From NCBI RefSeq assembly GCF_900105985.1, contig NZ_FNUB01000004.1, forward strand, positions 347,501 to 411,500: a DNA stretch of 64,000 nt, given 5' to 3'. Below the pieces are notes generated by a model. It ran no database searches, was not told the DNA's origin, and saw only the letters and a program-made list of their open reading frames with translations. The position numbers were made by a program, and so were the translations under genes. The DNA comes from Tenacibaculum sp. MAR_2010_89. GTDB taxonomy: Bacteria > Bacteroidota > Bacteroidia > Flavobacteriales > Flavobacteriaceae. Positions 27,801-35,221 of the stretch are shown here, piece by piece; positions within the stretch are counted from its first letter, which is position 1, and the number at the start of each line of letters is the position of its first letter.

Positions 27801-28075
27801 ATTTAGGAAAAAAAGATAAACGTCAAGGTATAGTTAGAAGCCCGGTTCCAAATGTAAGTACTCGTTTATGGACAGCTTATAGTTATGTTGGTAGTAAATT
27901 TAAAAATCAAACCAAAACTGAAGAAAGATTAGTAGCACAATTTGAAAACACTTTAAAGGAAGCAATTGATAAAACTAATGCATTCTTTAATAAAGAGTGG
28001 TCTGATTATAAACAAAAAGTTGAAAAAATTACAATTACACCTTTTAAAGAAGTACGTATATTTAAAACAAATTAA
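24875..28075 (+). CDS. Secreted Asp-box beta-propeller protein (VPS10/sialidase-like repeats)
   Basis: A 1066-residue exported protein; the signal ends in SSMLFAQ. At least ten Asp-box turns of the S-x-D-x-G-x-T-W type run through residues 60-700, such as KSLDAGKTWK, KTIDGGKTWK, ITHDGGENWK, KSIDGGFKWK, VSEDGGKNFK and KSTDKGLTWE. They predict one or two propellers. The last third has a Lys-rich linker (about 790-815), a beta-sandwich-like region and helices. Annotation as a glycosyl hydrolase is common for this family in Bacteroidota but no sialidase catalytic set is visible, so catalysis is unproven. Confidence 0.87.
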   Translation: MKKILSILFISISSMLFAQEFSMDLVKNMKPRNIGPGGMSGRVTAIDVVQKNTDIMYVGTASGGVWKSTSGGIKWKPIFEKQVTASIGALAIQQSNPSVIWAGTGEGNPRNSLNGGYGIFKSLDAGKTWKSMGLEKTRHIHRIIIDPTNPNIIYVGAIGSPWGEHKERGVYKTIDGGKTWKQILFNNNKTGAADLVMDPSNPNKLIASMWEHKRDPWFFKSGGKGSGVYITHDGGENWKKITDKEGFPKGELGRIGVAISRSNPDVIYALVEAKKNALYKSIDGGFKWKKINDKRGIGNRPFYYSEIYVDPQNENRLYTVFTYINVSEDGGKNFKQLMPAYGVSNGVHPDHHAWWIHPEDASFMIDGNDGGLNITHDRGKSWRFVGNLPIAQFYHINVDNEYPYNIYGGMQDNGSWKGPAYVWKSQGIRNSYWQEISFGDGFDVVPDKDDARYGWSMSQQGYVVRYDSKTGNNFPVRPTHPDSKMHLRFNWNSAINIDPFNNSTLYFGSQFVHKSTDKGLTWEIISPDLTTNDKSKLKQSESGGLTMDATGAENHCTILVVEPSPLEKDMLWAATDDGQVQITRNGGQNWTNVSTNIKGLPANSWVTQIKASNKNKGEALLVANDYRRFNYKPYAYRTKNYGKTWERIVNENDVQSYALCIIEDIINPNLLFLGTDDGLYISINAGKKWIKWTNGFPTVPVKDLVIHPREHDLVIGTFGRAAWVLDDIRPLRAIAANKNILVNKFELFSPPTGYHAAYQQPTGSRFGADAMFNGKNRSSGALIKYYLNKPKKDSKNKKGKSNTKTVKKEKNKIKWDSIKFEFYNNKNELIRTLKRKAPKKNGIHTLRWGMDEKGVLRASRKIRKQKSEPSGIGARPGIYKIKATYGNVVSEQNISIEFDPRLELTEQNLDQLYGSLKKLSNKEKVIGKVVKQLVESKQIADNYSKKLKKEDKEKYKSEIKSSEKISKEITKLIDLYLGKKDKRQGIVRSPVPNVSTRLWTAYSYVGSKFKNQTKTEERLVAQFENTLKEAIDKTNAFFNKEWSDYKQKVEKITITPFKEVRIFKTN

Positions 28076-28102
28076 CAACTTAATAAACTTACTATATTCA
28101 TT

Positions 28103-28131
28103 AAAAAATCACCCGAAAAGGGTGATTTTTT
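28103..28131 (+). terminator. Rho-independent terminator
   Basis: AAAAAATCACCC (28103-28114) pairs with GGGTGATTTTTT (28120-28131) over loop GAAAA, just after the beta-propeller gene. Confidence 0.88.
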
Positions 28132-28265
28132 AATGAAAGCTATTATTTACTTTTACTACAACTCTTAATACCCTTTTAATTATGTTGAAATAACTACTAT
28201 TTCAAACTCCCTTAACATATAAGCTCTAGCAAAAAAATATACTTTTTAGTATTACATAAATATAT

Positions 28266-28299
28266 TTTTCGCGAAAATTAGACACAAACCTTGAGTGTC
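28266..28299 (+). promoter_or_regulatory. Palindrome and hairpin upstream of the peptide gene
   Basis: TTTTCGCGAAAA at 28266-28277 is a perfect 12-base palindrome in an otherwise CG-poor region. It is followed by GACAC (28281-28285) and GTGTC (28295-28299), which could form a small hairpin. Both lie 40-75 bases before the ATG of the cysteine-rich peptide. A regulatory role is inferred. Confidence 0.35.
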
Positions 28300-28339
28300 T
28301 TTAAACGTTCAGGGCTTATTAAATTTTTAATTATTTATT

Positions 28340-28489
28340 ATGAAAAAATCAATTTTAAACTTAGGGAAAGTTTTAAAAAAAGAAGAACTTAAAAAAATCA
28401 ATGGAAAAGAAGGAGGCTGTGGCTGGGGCTTTTGCTTAAATAAATTTGGTAGATGTTCAATACTTGCCTGTTCTGGGCATATGGTATAA
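28340..28489 (+). CDS. Double-glycine leader, cysteine-rich bacteriocin-like peptide (49 residues)
   Basis: The leader MKKSILNLGKVLKKEELKKI resembles the Bacteroidota bacteriocin/natural-product leaders of the LNLGKxLxKxExKxING type and ends in Gly25-Gly26. Cleavage after GG would release a 23-residue peptide beginning with Cys27 and carrying Cys32, Cys39 and Cys44 (C-x4-C-x6-C-x4-C) plus Trp, Phe and one His. The leader and GG are seen in the sequence; export by a C39-peptidase ABC transporter follows from the family. A toxin or signal activity is inference. No processing or immunity gene is nearby. It stands alone with its own terminator. Confidence 0.65.
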   Translation: MKKSILNLGKVLKKEELKKINGKEGGCGWGFCLNKFGRCSILACSGHMV

Positions 28490-28493
28490 AAAC

Positions 28494-28525
28494 AAAAACT
28501 GTCTACTCAATAGATAGCCTTTTTG
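28494..28525 (+). terminator. Terminator of the peptide gene
   Basis: An imperfect stem of ACTGTCTA with TAGATAGC flanked by A-rich and T-rich arms ends in CTTTTT five bases after the peptide stop. Confidence 0.6.
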
Positions 28526-28803
28526 TATAATACACTATATGTATTTTATAATCAAGTAACACTTTACCTATAATTAAATAGAAGCTACCAATTAATGGTA
28601 GCTTCTATACATTGATGCTAATCATCTAAATAATAAACTTAATAAGTACTACCCAATCAGGCTCTGTCCTTTAGACTTACCAAATCAAGTTTTAACATAA
28701 AAATACTTATTTCCAAATTTCTTCTTTATAAAAATATAAAGTAATAAGGAGTGTTAGCAACAAAACTTATGAGAGTAAATAACTAAAATTAATAATTTTT
28801 AAT
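28526..28803. other. Gene-free stretch with a strong hairpin
   Basis: No open frame longer than a few codons is seen. The one clear structure is a perfect 12-base-pair hairpin, TAGAAGCTACCA (28579-28590) with TGGTAGCTTCTA (28596-28607), loop ATTAA, without a good T tract on either strand. The remainder is AT-rich sequence with no recognisable feature. Confidence 0.5.
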
Positions 28804-28844
28804 AAGAACCTGTTTAAAAAGTATTTTAAACAGGTTCTTTTTTT
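28804..28844 (+). terminator. Strong orphan terminator
   Basis: A 16-base-pair stem (28804-28819 with 28824-28839, 4-base loop) followed by a run of T residues. No gene lies between it and the peptide terminator 280 bases upstream, so it may end an unannotated RNA. Confidence 0.75.
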
Positions 28845-28899
28845 AGAAGTTAATGAAATTACTATTTTTACATTTAATAAAAAAAGGAAAATCAACATA

Positions 28900-29559
28900 A
28901 TGAAGAAAATTTATTTAACCCTTATAGTAGCTATCGTTTCATTAAAAATAGTAGCTCAAAAAAATCCTGCAAAAGAACTAGGTGCATGGTACATGTATAA
29001 TGGATCTCATAAATTATCTGAAAAATTCAGTTTAAAAACAATGGCTCATTTTCGTTTCTTTGAAATTGGAGATGATATGCAACAGTTTATTAGTCGTTTT
29101 GGGGTTAATTATAAAATCAACAAAAACTTAAGCGCAACACTTGGTCATTCTTATTTAAATACAGATAACACATTTGGTATTGATGGTGGCTCTTTTAATG
29201 AACACAGAATTTATGAGGACTTTAATGTAAAACATAAAGTTTCTAAACTAGGTTTTGCTCACCGATTGAGGTTTGAGCAACGCTTTTTCAATTCAATTAC
29301 AGGACATTTTGTACGTTATCAATTAGGTTTAGACTACCCTATATCTAAAAAATGGTCAACATATTTATTTAATGAAATTTTCTTTGATTTTGATGGGCAA
29401 GCATATAATCAAAACTGGCTAGGAACTGGTTTTTCTTATAAACTATCAAGTTCTATTAAATTGAAAGCTGGATATATGAATATTATGGTTAATGATACAC
29501 ATCTTGATAGAATTCAATTAGGTATTATCATTAACACAAATCATCAAAAAAAGAAATAA
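28900..29559 (+). CDS. DUF2490 outer-membrane-type protein
   Basis: A 219-residue exported protein; the signal ends in IVAQK. ELGAWYMYNGSHKLSEKFSLKTMAHFR and GVNYKINKNLSATLGHSYLN show the alternating strand pattern of DUF2490, predicted to form a beta-barrel. The C-terminal strands end in RIQLGIIINTNH. The function is unknown. It lies 39 bases before the DUF819 gene and is probably co-transcribed with it. Confidence 0.85.
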   Translation: MKKIYLTLIVAIVSLKIVAQKNPAKELGAWYMYNGSHKLSEKFSLKTMAHFRFFEIGDDMQQFISRFGVNYKINKNLSATLGHSYLNTDNTFGIDGGSFNEHRIYEDFNVKHKVSKLGFAHRLRFEQRFFNSITGHFVRYQLGLDYPISKKWSTYLFNEIFFDFDGQAYNQNWLGTGFSYKLSSSIKLKAGYMNIMVNDTHLDRIQLGIIINTNHQKKK

Positions 29560-29598
29560 ACATATTTTATATACCTTAGCCCAAACTAATTACTATTT

Positions 29599-30861
29599 AT
29601 GGAAGCACCTCTTTTTACTAATGATGCAATTGTATTCGGAATTCTAATGGTTTCATTAGGGTTTGTCTTTTATACAGAATCTAAAAAATCAGGATTTTGG
29701 TCTAAATTTTATAAAATAGTACCAGGCGTTTTAATGTGTTATTTAATCCCTTCTATTTTTAATTCTATGGGGTGGATTTCAGCAGAAAAAACGCAAACTT
29801 ATTTTATTGCTAGTAGGTATTTACTTCCAGCTTCATTAGTTTTAATGACTTTAAGTATCGATTTAAAAGCTATTTTTAACTTAGGTCCTAAAGCTTTAAT
29901 TATGTTTTTTACAGGAACCATTGGAATTATAATCGGTGGGCCTATGGCTATTTTATTAGTTTCCATTGTTTCTCCAGAAACTGTTGGAGGTGTTGGCTTT
30001 GATGCTGTTTGGAGAGGTCTTTCTACACTTGCTGGTAGTTGGATTGGTGGTGGAGCAAACCAAGCTGCTATGTTAGAAATATACCAATATAATCAAGCTA
30101 GTTATGGAAAAATGGTATTGGTTGATATTGTTGTTGGAAATATTTGGATGGCTATTTTATTAATTGGAATTGGTAAAAACAATAAAATAAATAAATGGTT
30201 AAAAGCAGATACCACAGCTATTGAAGAGTTAAAAGATAAAGTATCATCTTTTACTTCAAATATAACTAGAGTTCCTTCTTTAGCTGATTTAGTTATTATT
30301 TTAGCTTTAGCATTTGGTGCAGTTGGTCTTGCTCATTTTGGTGCAGATAATATATCTAGTTATTTAGTCAATAATTTTGAATCAGTAGCTGATAAAACTT
30401 CCTCTTTATCCTCTTTTTCTTCTAAATTCTTTTGGATGGTTACAATTGCTACTATCATTGGTATTCTTTTATCTTTTACCAAAGCTAAAAATTATGAAGG
30501 AGCTGGTGCTAGTAAAATAGGAAGCATTTTTATTTATATTTTAGTTGCTACTATTGGTATGAAAATGGATTTAACCAGTATTTTAGATAATCCAGGATTA
30601 CTTGTGGTAGGTGTCGTTTGGATGTCTATCCATGCAGGTTTATTGATATTAGTAGCTAAATTAATAAAAGCGCCTTATTTCTTTTTAGCTGTAGGAAGTC
30701 AAGCCAACGTTGGTGCTGCAGCCAGCGCTCCTGTAGTTGCTGCTGCTTTTCATCCATCATTAGCAACAGTTGGAGTTTTACTTGCTGTTTTTGGGTATGT
30801 AGTTGGAACCTACGGAGCCATGTTATGTACAATTTTAATGGAAATAGCCTCGAAAGCTTAG
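29599..30861 (+). CDS. DUF819 family inner-membrane protein (YjcL-like)
   Basis: A 420-residue polytopic protein with about eleven hydrophobic helices in two halves. Family blocks are GGVGFDAVWRGLSTLAGSWIGGGANQAAM in the first half and SQANVGAAASAPVVAAAF in the second, an inverted-repeat layout reminiscent of secondary carriers such as the gluconate/citrate types. The transported substrate is unknown. The DUF4369 lipoprotein follows 39 bases downstream. Confidence 0.88.
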   Translation: MEAPLFTNDAIVFGILMVSLGFVFYTESKKSGFWSKFYKIVPGVLMCYLIPSIFNSMGWISAEKTQTYFIASRYLLPASLVLMTLSIDLKAIFNLGPKALIMFFTGTIGIIIGGPMAILLVSIVSPETVGGVGFDAVWRGLSTLAGSWIGGGANQAAMLEIYQYNQASYGKMVLVDIVVGNIWMAILLIGIGKNNKINKWLKADTTAIEELKDKVSSFTSNITRVPSLADLVIILALAFGAVGLAHFGADNISSYLVNNFESVADKTSSLSSFSSKFFWMVTIATIIGILLSFTKAKNYEGAGASKIGSIFIYILVATIGMKMDLTSILDNPGLLVVGVVWMSIHAGLLILVAKLIKAPYFFLAVGSQANVGAAASAPVVAAAFHPSLATVGVLLAVFGYVVGTYGAMLCTILMEIASKA

Positions 30862-30900
30862 TAGATTTCCTCATATTTGCAACTCAAAATTTTTAATTCA

Positions 30901-31605
30901 ATGAAAAAACTTTTAATCGTTTTAGTATTTACATTTATTGCTATAGCATGTTCTTCTAAAAAACAAGGAAACATGATTGTTAAAGGGCAAATTAAAGGTC
31001 TTAAAAAAGGAACTTTATATCTTCAAAAAATGAAGGATACAGTATTAATCACTGTTGATTCTGTTGCCTTATTAGGTAATGATGCATTTATTTTAACAGA
31101 TAATGTAGAGTCTCCTGTAATGTATTACCTTACTTTTAATGGAAACACAAATGATAAACGTTTATTATTTTTTGGAGAAAAAGGAGAAATTACAATTAAC
31201 GATAACGTTGAAGAATTTGGATTTAAACCTGTAATAAAAGGATCAAAGAACCAAGAAGTATTAGATAATTACAATAAGGTTGATAAACGCTTTACTGACC
31301 AACGTTTAGATTTTATTAAACAAGATTTTGAGGCTAAACAAGCACAAGATGAAGAATTAATTAAAAAACTTGAAGCTGATTATAAAAAAATGGTTCGTCG
31401 TAGGTTTTTATTCACTACAAATTTTGCGATTGCTAACCCTGATAGTGAAGCTGCTCCATATATAGCGCTAACTCAACTATTTGACGCTAATATTAAGTTA
31501 CTTGACACTATAAATAATAGCTTAACTGATAAAGTAAAGAATTCACCATATGGTAAACGTTTACAAAAGTTTATTACTGATATAAAAATCAAAGAACAGA
31601 AATAA
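30901..31605 (+). CDS. DUF4369 domain lipoprotein
   Basis: The start at 30901 (MKKLLIVLVF) gives a clean lipoprotein signal with AIACSSK; an ATG eight codons earlier would spoil it. The 234 residues contain a DUF4369 domain (VKGQIKGLKKGTLYLQKMKDTVLITVDSV), the N-terminal part of many Bacteroidota thiol-disulfide lipoproteins, followed by a helical region. The usual C-terminal thioredoxin domain is missing, so this is the short form and has no redox Cys pair. Confidence 0.85.
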   Translation: MKKLLIVLVFTFIAIACSSKKQGNMIVKGQIKGLKKGTLYLQKMKDTVLITVDSVALLGNDAFILTDNVESPVMYYLTFNGNTNDKRLLFFGEKGEITINDNVEEFGFKPVIKGSKNQEVLDNYNKVDKRFTDQRLDFIKQDFEAKQAQDEELIKKLEADYKKMVRRRFLFTTNFAIANPDSEAAPYIALTQLFDANIKLLDTINNSLTDKVKNSPYGKRLQKFITDIKIKEQK

Positions 31606-31624
31606 TTTTACGCTACTAAAAAGT

Positions 31625-31662
31625 AAAAAAGACCAGTGATTAAATAATCACTGGTCTTTTTT
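31625..31662. terminator. Bidirectional terminator
   Basis: GACCAGTGATT and AATCACTGGTC form a stem with a short loop between a six-A run and a six-T run; it separates the convergent DUF4369 and fnr-like genes. Confidence 0.88.
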
Positions 31663-31713
31663 ATAGAATAACTATTTTTATTTAAAATAGTCTATTTAAA
31701 TTATTAATAAATT

Positions 31714-32400
31714 TTAAAATCCTTCAGAAATATCCTTTAATCCTCTTGGATTTAAAATAGTAATGTTTTTACCTTTCAAACTAATTAATTTGTTCTTTTT
31801 AAATTCAGAAAGTAATCGAATGGCTGATTCAGTAGCTGTTCCAATAATATTGGCTATATCTTCCCTTGAAAAATTAACATCAATAGCTCCTTCACTATTT
31901 TTTAAAAACCTTTCGTCTAAATATAATAAAGTTGCTGCTAAACGTTGCTTCACCGTTTTTTGTGCCATGTCTACAATAACATTATCCGCATTTTTTAATG
32001 ATAAAGCCATGTTCTTTAAAATCTCCATGGTAAAGTTTTGATTTTTCTCTAAATCTTTTATGATTTCTTCTTTAGGAATAAAACAAACCTCCATATCATT
32101 AACTGCTATTGCCTTTAAATTTGAGGTTTCATTATTTATCAAACTTCGTTCCCCAAGTAAATCTCCTTTTTTAATCAAATGAACTATTTGATCACGTCCA
32201 TTATCACTCATTTTAGAAACCTTACAAACACCATCTTTTATACAAAACACACCATTTATATGTTCACCTTCTTCAAATAAAACTTCTCCTTTTTTTACTA
32301 ATTTTGAAGTTTTACATCCAGAAACCCTTACTAATTCATCTTTTGTTAATGCCTTTAAAGAATTAAATTGACGAACAATACATTGCTCACATTTACTCAT
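31714..32400 (-). CDS. fnr: Crp/Fnr family regulator, probable oxygen-responsive FNR
   Basis: A 228-residue regulator with a cyclic-nucleotide-binding-like beta roll (VLFEEGEHINGVFCIKDG, GDLLGERSLI), a dimer helix and a winged helix (NFSREDIANIIGTATESAIRLL). Glu and Arg of the recognition helix match those of Crp/Fnr proteins that read TGA...TCA half sites. Cys4, Cys7, Cys29 and later Cys residues could bind an iron-sulfur cluster, but the ligand set is not proven. It is divergent from ccoI, and boxes of its expected type lie before ccoI, ccoS and uspA. Activation of microaerobic respiration is therefore inferred with fair confidence. Confidence 0.85.
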   Translation of the reverse strand: MSKCEQCIVRQFNSLKALTKDELVRVSGCKTSKLVKKGEVLFEEGEHINGVFCIKDGVCKVSKMSDNGRDQIVHLIKKGDLLGERSLINNETSNLKAIAVNDMEVCFIPKEEIIKDLEKNQNFTMEILKNMALSLKNADNVIVDMAQKTVKQRLAATLLYLDERFLKNSEGAIDVNFSREDIANIIGTATESAIRLLSEFKKNKLISLKGKNITILNPRGLKDISEGF

Positions 32401-32412
32401 AATGTGCCCTTT

Positions 32413-32452
32413 TTGAGATTAATCAAAGGTACTAAAAAGCTGACAAATATCA
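32413..32452. promoter_or_regulatory. Two FNR-type boxes and fnr -7 element in the divergent promoter region
   Basis: TTGAGATTAATCAA at 32413-32426 and TGACAAATATCA at 32441-32452 each differ by one base from TTGATnnnnATCAA or its core. On the minus strand TACCTTTG (32431-32424) is an exact -7 element for fnr. It is overlapped by the first box and close to the second, an arrangement expected for autorepression. The second box is placed to activate ccoI. Confidence 0.65.
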
Positions 32453-32475
32453 TATTTTATACTAACATAATAATA

Positions 32476-32483
32476 GACCTTTG
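32476..32483 (+). promoter_or_regulatory. -7 element of the ccoI promoter
   Basis: GACCTTTG (one mismatch from TAnnTTTG) begins 23 bases after the box at 32441-32452. This is the same distance as at ccoS and uspA, matching class II activation near -41.5. Confidence 0.55.
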
Positions 32484-32503
32484 CTCTAGGCAAAAGAGTA
32501 AAT

Positions 32504-34879
32504 ATGGAAAGTAAAAAATGTTTTCACTGTGGTAACAAGTGTGAGGCAGATACTATTACTATTAATGAAAAATCATTTTGTTGTAATGGTTGTAAAACTG
32601 TTTATGAAATTTTTTCAGACAATGATTTAACCTGCTACTACGACTTTCAAAATAGTCCTGGAGCTATCCCCGAAGAAATTAAAGGGAAATATGACTTTTT
32701 AACTAATAATGATATTGTTGAAAAGTTAATAGAGTTTAATGATGGCAATATTCAAGTTGTAAATATGTACATCCCTCATATACATTGTAGTTCATGTATA
32801 TGGATTTTAGAAAACTTACACAAACTTCAAAAAAACATAACTACATCTCAAGTTAATTTCCCTAAAAAAACTGTTAGAATTACCTACAACGCAACTAACA
32901 CAAATTTAAAAGAAGTTGTTTTATTATTAAGTTCAATAGGATACGAACCCTATATTAGTTTAGAAGACTATGAAGTAGGTAAAAAACAAGTAAATAGAAG
33001 TTTATTATATAAGCTTGGAATTGCTGGTTTTGCTTATGGAAATGTAATGTTTTTATCTTTTCCTGAGTATTTCGAAGTCTCTGAATTTTGGTTAGAACAA
33101 TACAAAAGTGTTTTTAGGTGGTTAATGTTTGCTTTTTCATTACCCGTTATATTGTATGCCAGTCAGGACTATTTTGTTTCGGCTTATAAAGGAATACGTA
33201 CAAAAATATTAAATATTGATGTTCCTATTGCTTTAGGTTTATTGGTATTATTTATAAGAAGTACTGTAGAAATTGTTTTCAATATAGGTACAGGTTTTTT
33301 CGACAGTTTAACCGGACTTGTATTTTTCCTTTTACTTGGTAAGTTTTTTCAGCAAAAAACATATAACTTTTTATCCTTTGAGCGAGATTACAAATCTTAT
33401 TTCCCTATTGCTGTAACACAAATAACTAAAGATGGTAAAGAAGAAAATACTCAAATTTATAACATAAAAAAAGGAGACCGATTACTAATAAGAAATCAAG
33501 AATTAATTCCTGTAGATGGTATTTTAATCAATGGAAATGCGCAAATAGATTATAGCTTTGTTACTGGTGAAGCCAATCCAGTTTCAAAAAAATCGGGAGA
33601 TAAAATATTTGCAGGAGGAAAACAACTTTACGGAAGTATAGAGATGGAAGTTTTAAATTCTGTTTCTCAAAGTTACTTAACTCAATTATGGAGTAATGAT
33701 GTATTTCAAAAAGATAAAAACTCTACTTTTAAAACTTTAACCGATAGTATTGGTAAAAACTTTACCATTGCAGTACTATCCATTGCTTTTGTAACTACAC
33801 TATTTTGGTTTTTTTACGACCCAAGTAAAGCTTTAAATGTATTTACCGCTGTTTTAATAATTGCTTGCCCTTGTGCAATTGCTTTGGCAGCTCCATTCAC
33901 CTTAGGTAATCTATTACGTATTTTTGGCAAACGAAAATTCTATCTTAAAAACGCTACAGTTATTGAGCAACTGGCAACTATTAATAGCATAATTTTTGAT
34001 AAAACCGGGACTTTAACAACTAACAAAGAAAATAACATTACTTATGATGGAATAGCATTAAACAGTGAACAAAAATCAATATTAAAAAGCTCTTTAAGAT
34101 CATCAAATCATCCATTAAGTAGAATGCTTTATACTTCTTTTAAGAACGAAGAAAATATATCTATTGATAATTATCATGAATACATAGGAAAAGGTATTGA
34201 AACTTCTTACCAACAAACAACATTAAAAATTGGATCATCCTCTTTTGTTCAAGATAAATCAGAATCTACGAATCTAGATACTTCTGTTCACATTAGTATA
34301 AACGATGTATATAAAGGTAAATTTCTTTTTAAAAATGCTTATAGGAAAGATGTTGAACCAGTATTTTCTTCTTTAAAAAATAATTATGAACTAGCTGTAG
34401 TGTCTGGTGATAATGAAGGTGAAAAAAAATATTTACAAAACTTTTTACCCTCAATTACAACATTACTATTCAATCAAAAGCCTGAAGATAAATTAAATTA
34501 TATTAATGGTCTTCAGCAACAAAATAAAAAAGTAATGATGGTTGGTGATGGATTAAATGATGCTGGAGCCTTGGCCCAAAGTAATGTTGGGATTGCTCTT
34601 TCTGAAAACATTAATGTATTTTCTCCTGCCTGTGATGCTATTTTAGATGCTTCAAAATTTCATCAGATAACTAATTACATTAAAGCCTCAAAAACTGCTA
34701 TTAAAATTATAAAGTACTGTTTTTTGTTATCTTTATCTTATAACGTAGTAGGTCTTTACTTTGCTGTAACTGGGCAACTAAAACCAGTAATAGCTGCTAT
34801 TTTAATGCCTTTGAGCTCAATAAGTATAGTACTATTTACAACTATTGCAACAAATATATTAGGACGAAAAATAAAATAA
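32504..34879 (+). CDS. ccoI: Copper-type P1B ATPase for cbb3 oxidase assembly
   Basis: A 791-residue heavy-metal P-type ATPase that supplies copper for cbb3 oxidase maturation. The N-terminal Cys-rich segment (CFHCGNKC and CCNGC) precedes an HMA domain with HCSSC. About eight membrane helices follow; the transport motif is CPC at Cys455/Cys457, the phosphorylated residue is Asp499 in DKTGTLT, and the hinge is VGDGLND. This architecture with the extra Cys-rich N-terminus is the CcoI/FixI type. The FNR-type box upstream and the downstream cco genes support the assignment. Confidence 0.93.
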   Translation: MESKKCFHCGNKCEADTITINEKSFCCNGCKTVYEIFSDNDLTCYYDFQNSPGAIPEEIKGKYDFLTNNDIVEKLIEFNDGNIQVVNMYIPHIHCSSCIWILENLHKLQKNITTSQVNFPKKTVRITYNATNTNLKEVVLLLSSIGYEPYISLEDYEVGKKQVNRSLLYKLGIAGFAYGNVMFLSFPEYFEVSEFWLEQYKSVFRWLMFAFSLPVILYASQDYFVSAYKGIRTKILNIDVPIALGLLVLFIRSTVEIVFNIGTGFFDSLTGLVFFLLLGKFFQQKTYNFLSFERDYKSYFPIAVTQITKDGKEENTQIYNIKKGDRLLIRNQELIPVDGILINGNAQIDYSFVTGEANPVSKKSGDKIFAGGKQLYGSIEMEVLNSVSQSYLTQLWSNDVFQKDKNSTFKTLTDSIGKNFTIAVLSIAFVTTLFWFFYDPSKALNVFTAVLIIACPCAIALAAPFTLGNLLRIFGKRKFYLKNATVIEQLATINSIIFDKTGTLTTNKENNITYDGIALNSEQKSILKSSLRSSNHPLSRMLYTSFKNEENISIDNYHEYIGKGIETSYQQTTLKIGSSSFVQDKSESTNLDTSVHISINDVYKGKFLFKNAYRKDVEPVFSSLKNNYELAVVSGDNEGEKKYLQNFLPSITTLLFNQKPEDKLNYINGLQQQNKKVMMVGDGLNDAGALAQSNVGIALSENINVFSPACDAILDASKFHQITNYIKASKTAIKIIKYCFLLSLSYNVVGLYFAVTGQLKPVIAAILMPLSSISIVLFTTIATNILGRKIK

Positions 34880-34884
34880 AAATT

Positions 34885-35217
34885 ATGAAAGTAGCCTCAT
34901 TTTTAAAAAATATAAAGTTTAATAAAATGAAACCAGCTGTTTCATTACTGTTAGATACTGACTTTTCAAAAGAAATACGAGTTGTGTTCGAAAAAGGTCA
35001 AACCATGGAAGATCATCAAGCCCCATTTGCAATCATAGTTCAAGTAGTAAAAGGATGTATAGCTTTTGGAGTTAATGAAGAAGAGAAACTACTAAATACT
35101 GGTGATATCATTTCATTGAAACCACACGTAGTTCATAACCTTACTGCAATAGAGGAAAGTATTGTTCGATTATCTTTATCAAAATCAGACACAGTAAATA
35201 GAGTAAAAAACGTTTAG
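34885..35217 (+). CDS. Small cupin-domain protein
   Basis: A 110-residue single-domain cupin. FEKGQTMEDHQAPFAIIVQVVKG is cupin motif 1 and LLNTGDIISLKPHVVHNL is motif 2, with His residues in DHQAP and PHVVH as likely metal ligands. It starts five bases after ccoI and ends four bases before deoC, so it is an integral member of this transcript. Proteins of this size are found near respiration or nitric-oxide stress genes in several bacteria, but I cannot name its function. Confidence 0.8.
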   Translation: MKVASFLKNIKFNKMKPAVSLLLDTDFSKEIRVVFEKGQTMEDHQAPFAIIVQVVKGCIAFGVNEEEKLLNTGDIISLKPHVVHNLTAIEESIVRLSLSKSDTVNRVKNV

Positions 35218-35221
35218 GAAC

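Noticed and set aside
28621..28700. GGCTCTGTC near 28660 as an insertion-sequence end
   Set aside because: No matching inverted copy, target duplication or transposase fragment was found nearby.
30877..30900. Upstream ATG for the DUF4369 lipoprotein
   Set aside because: Eight extra residues would precede the signal peptide; ATG at 30901 gives the normal signal.
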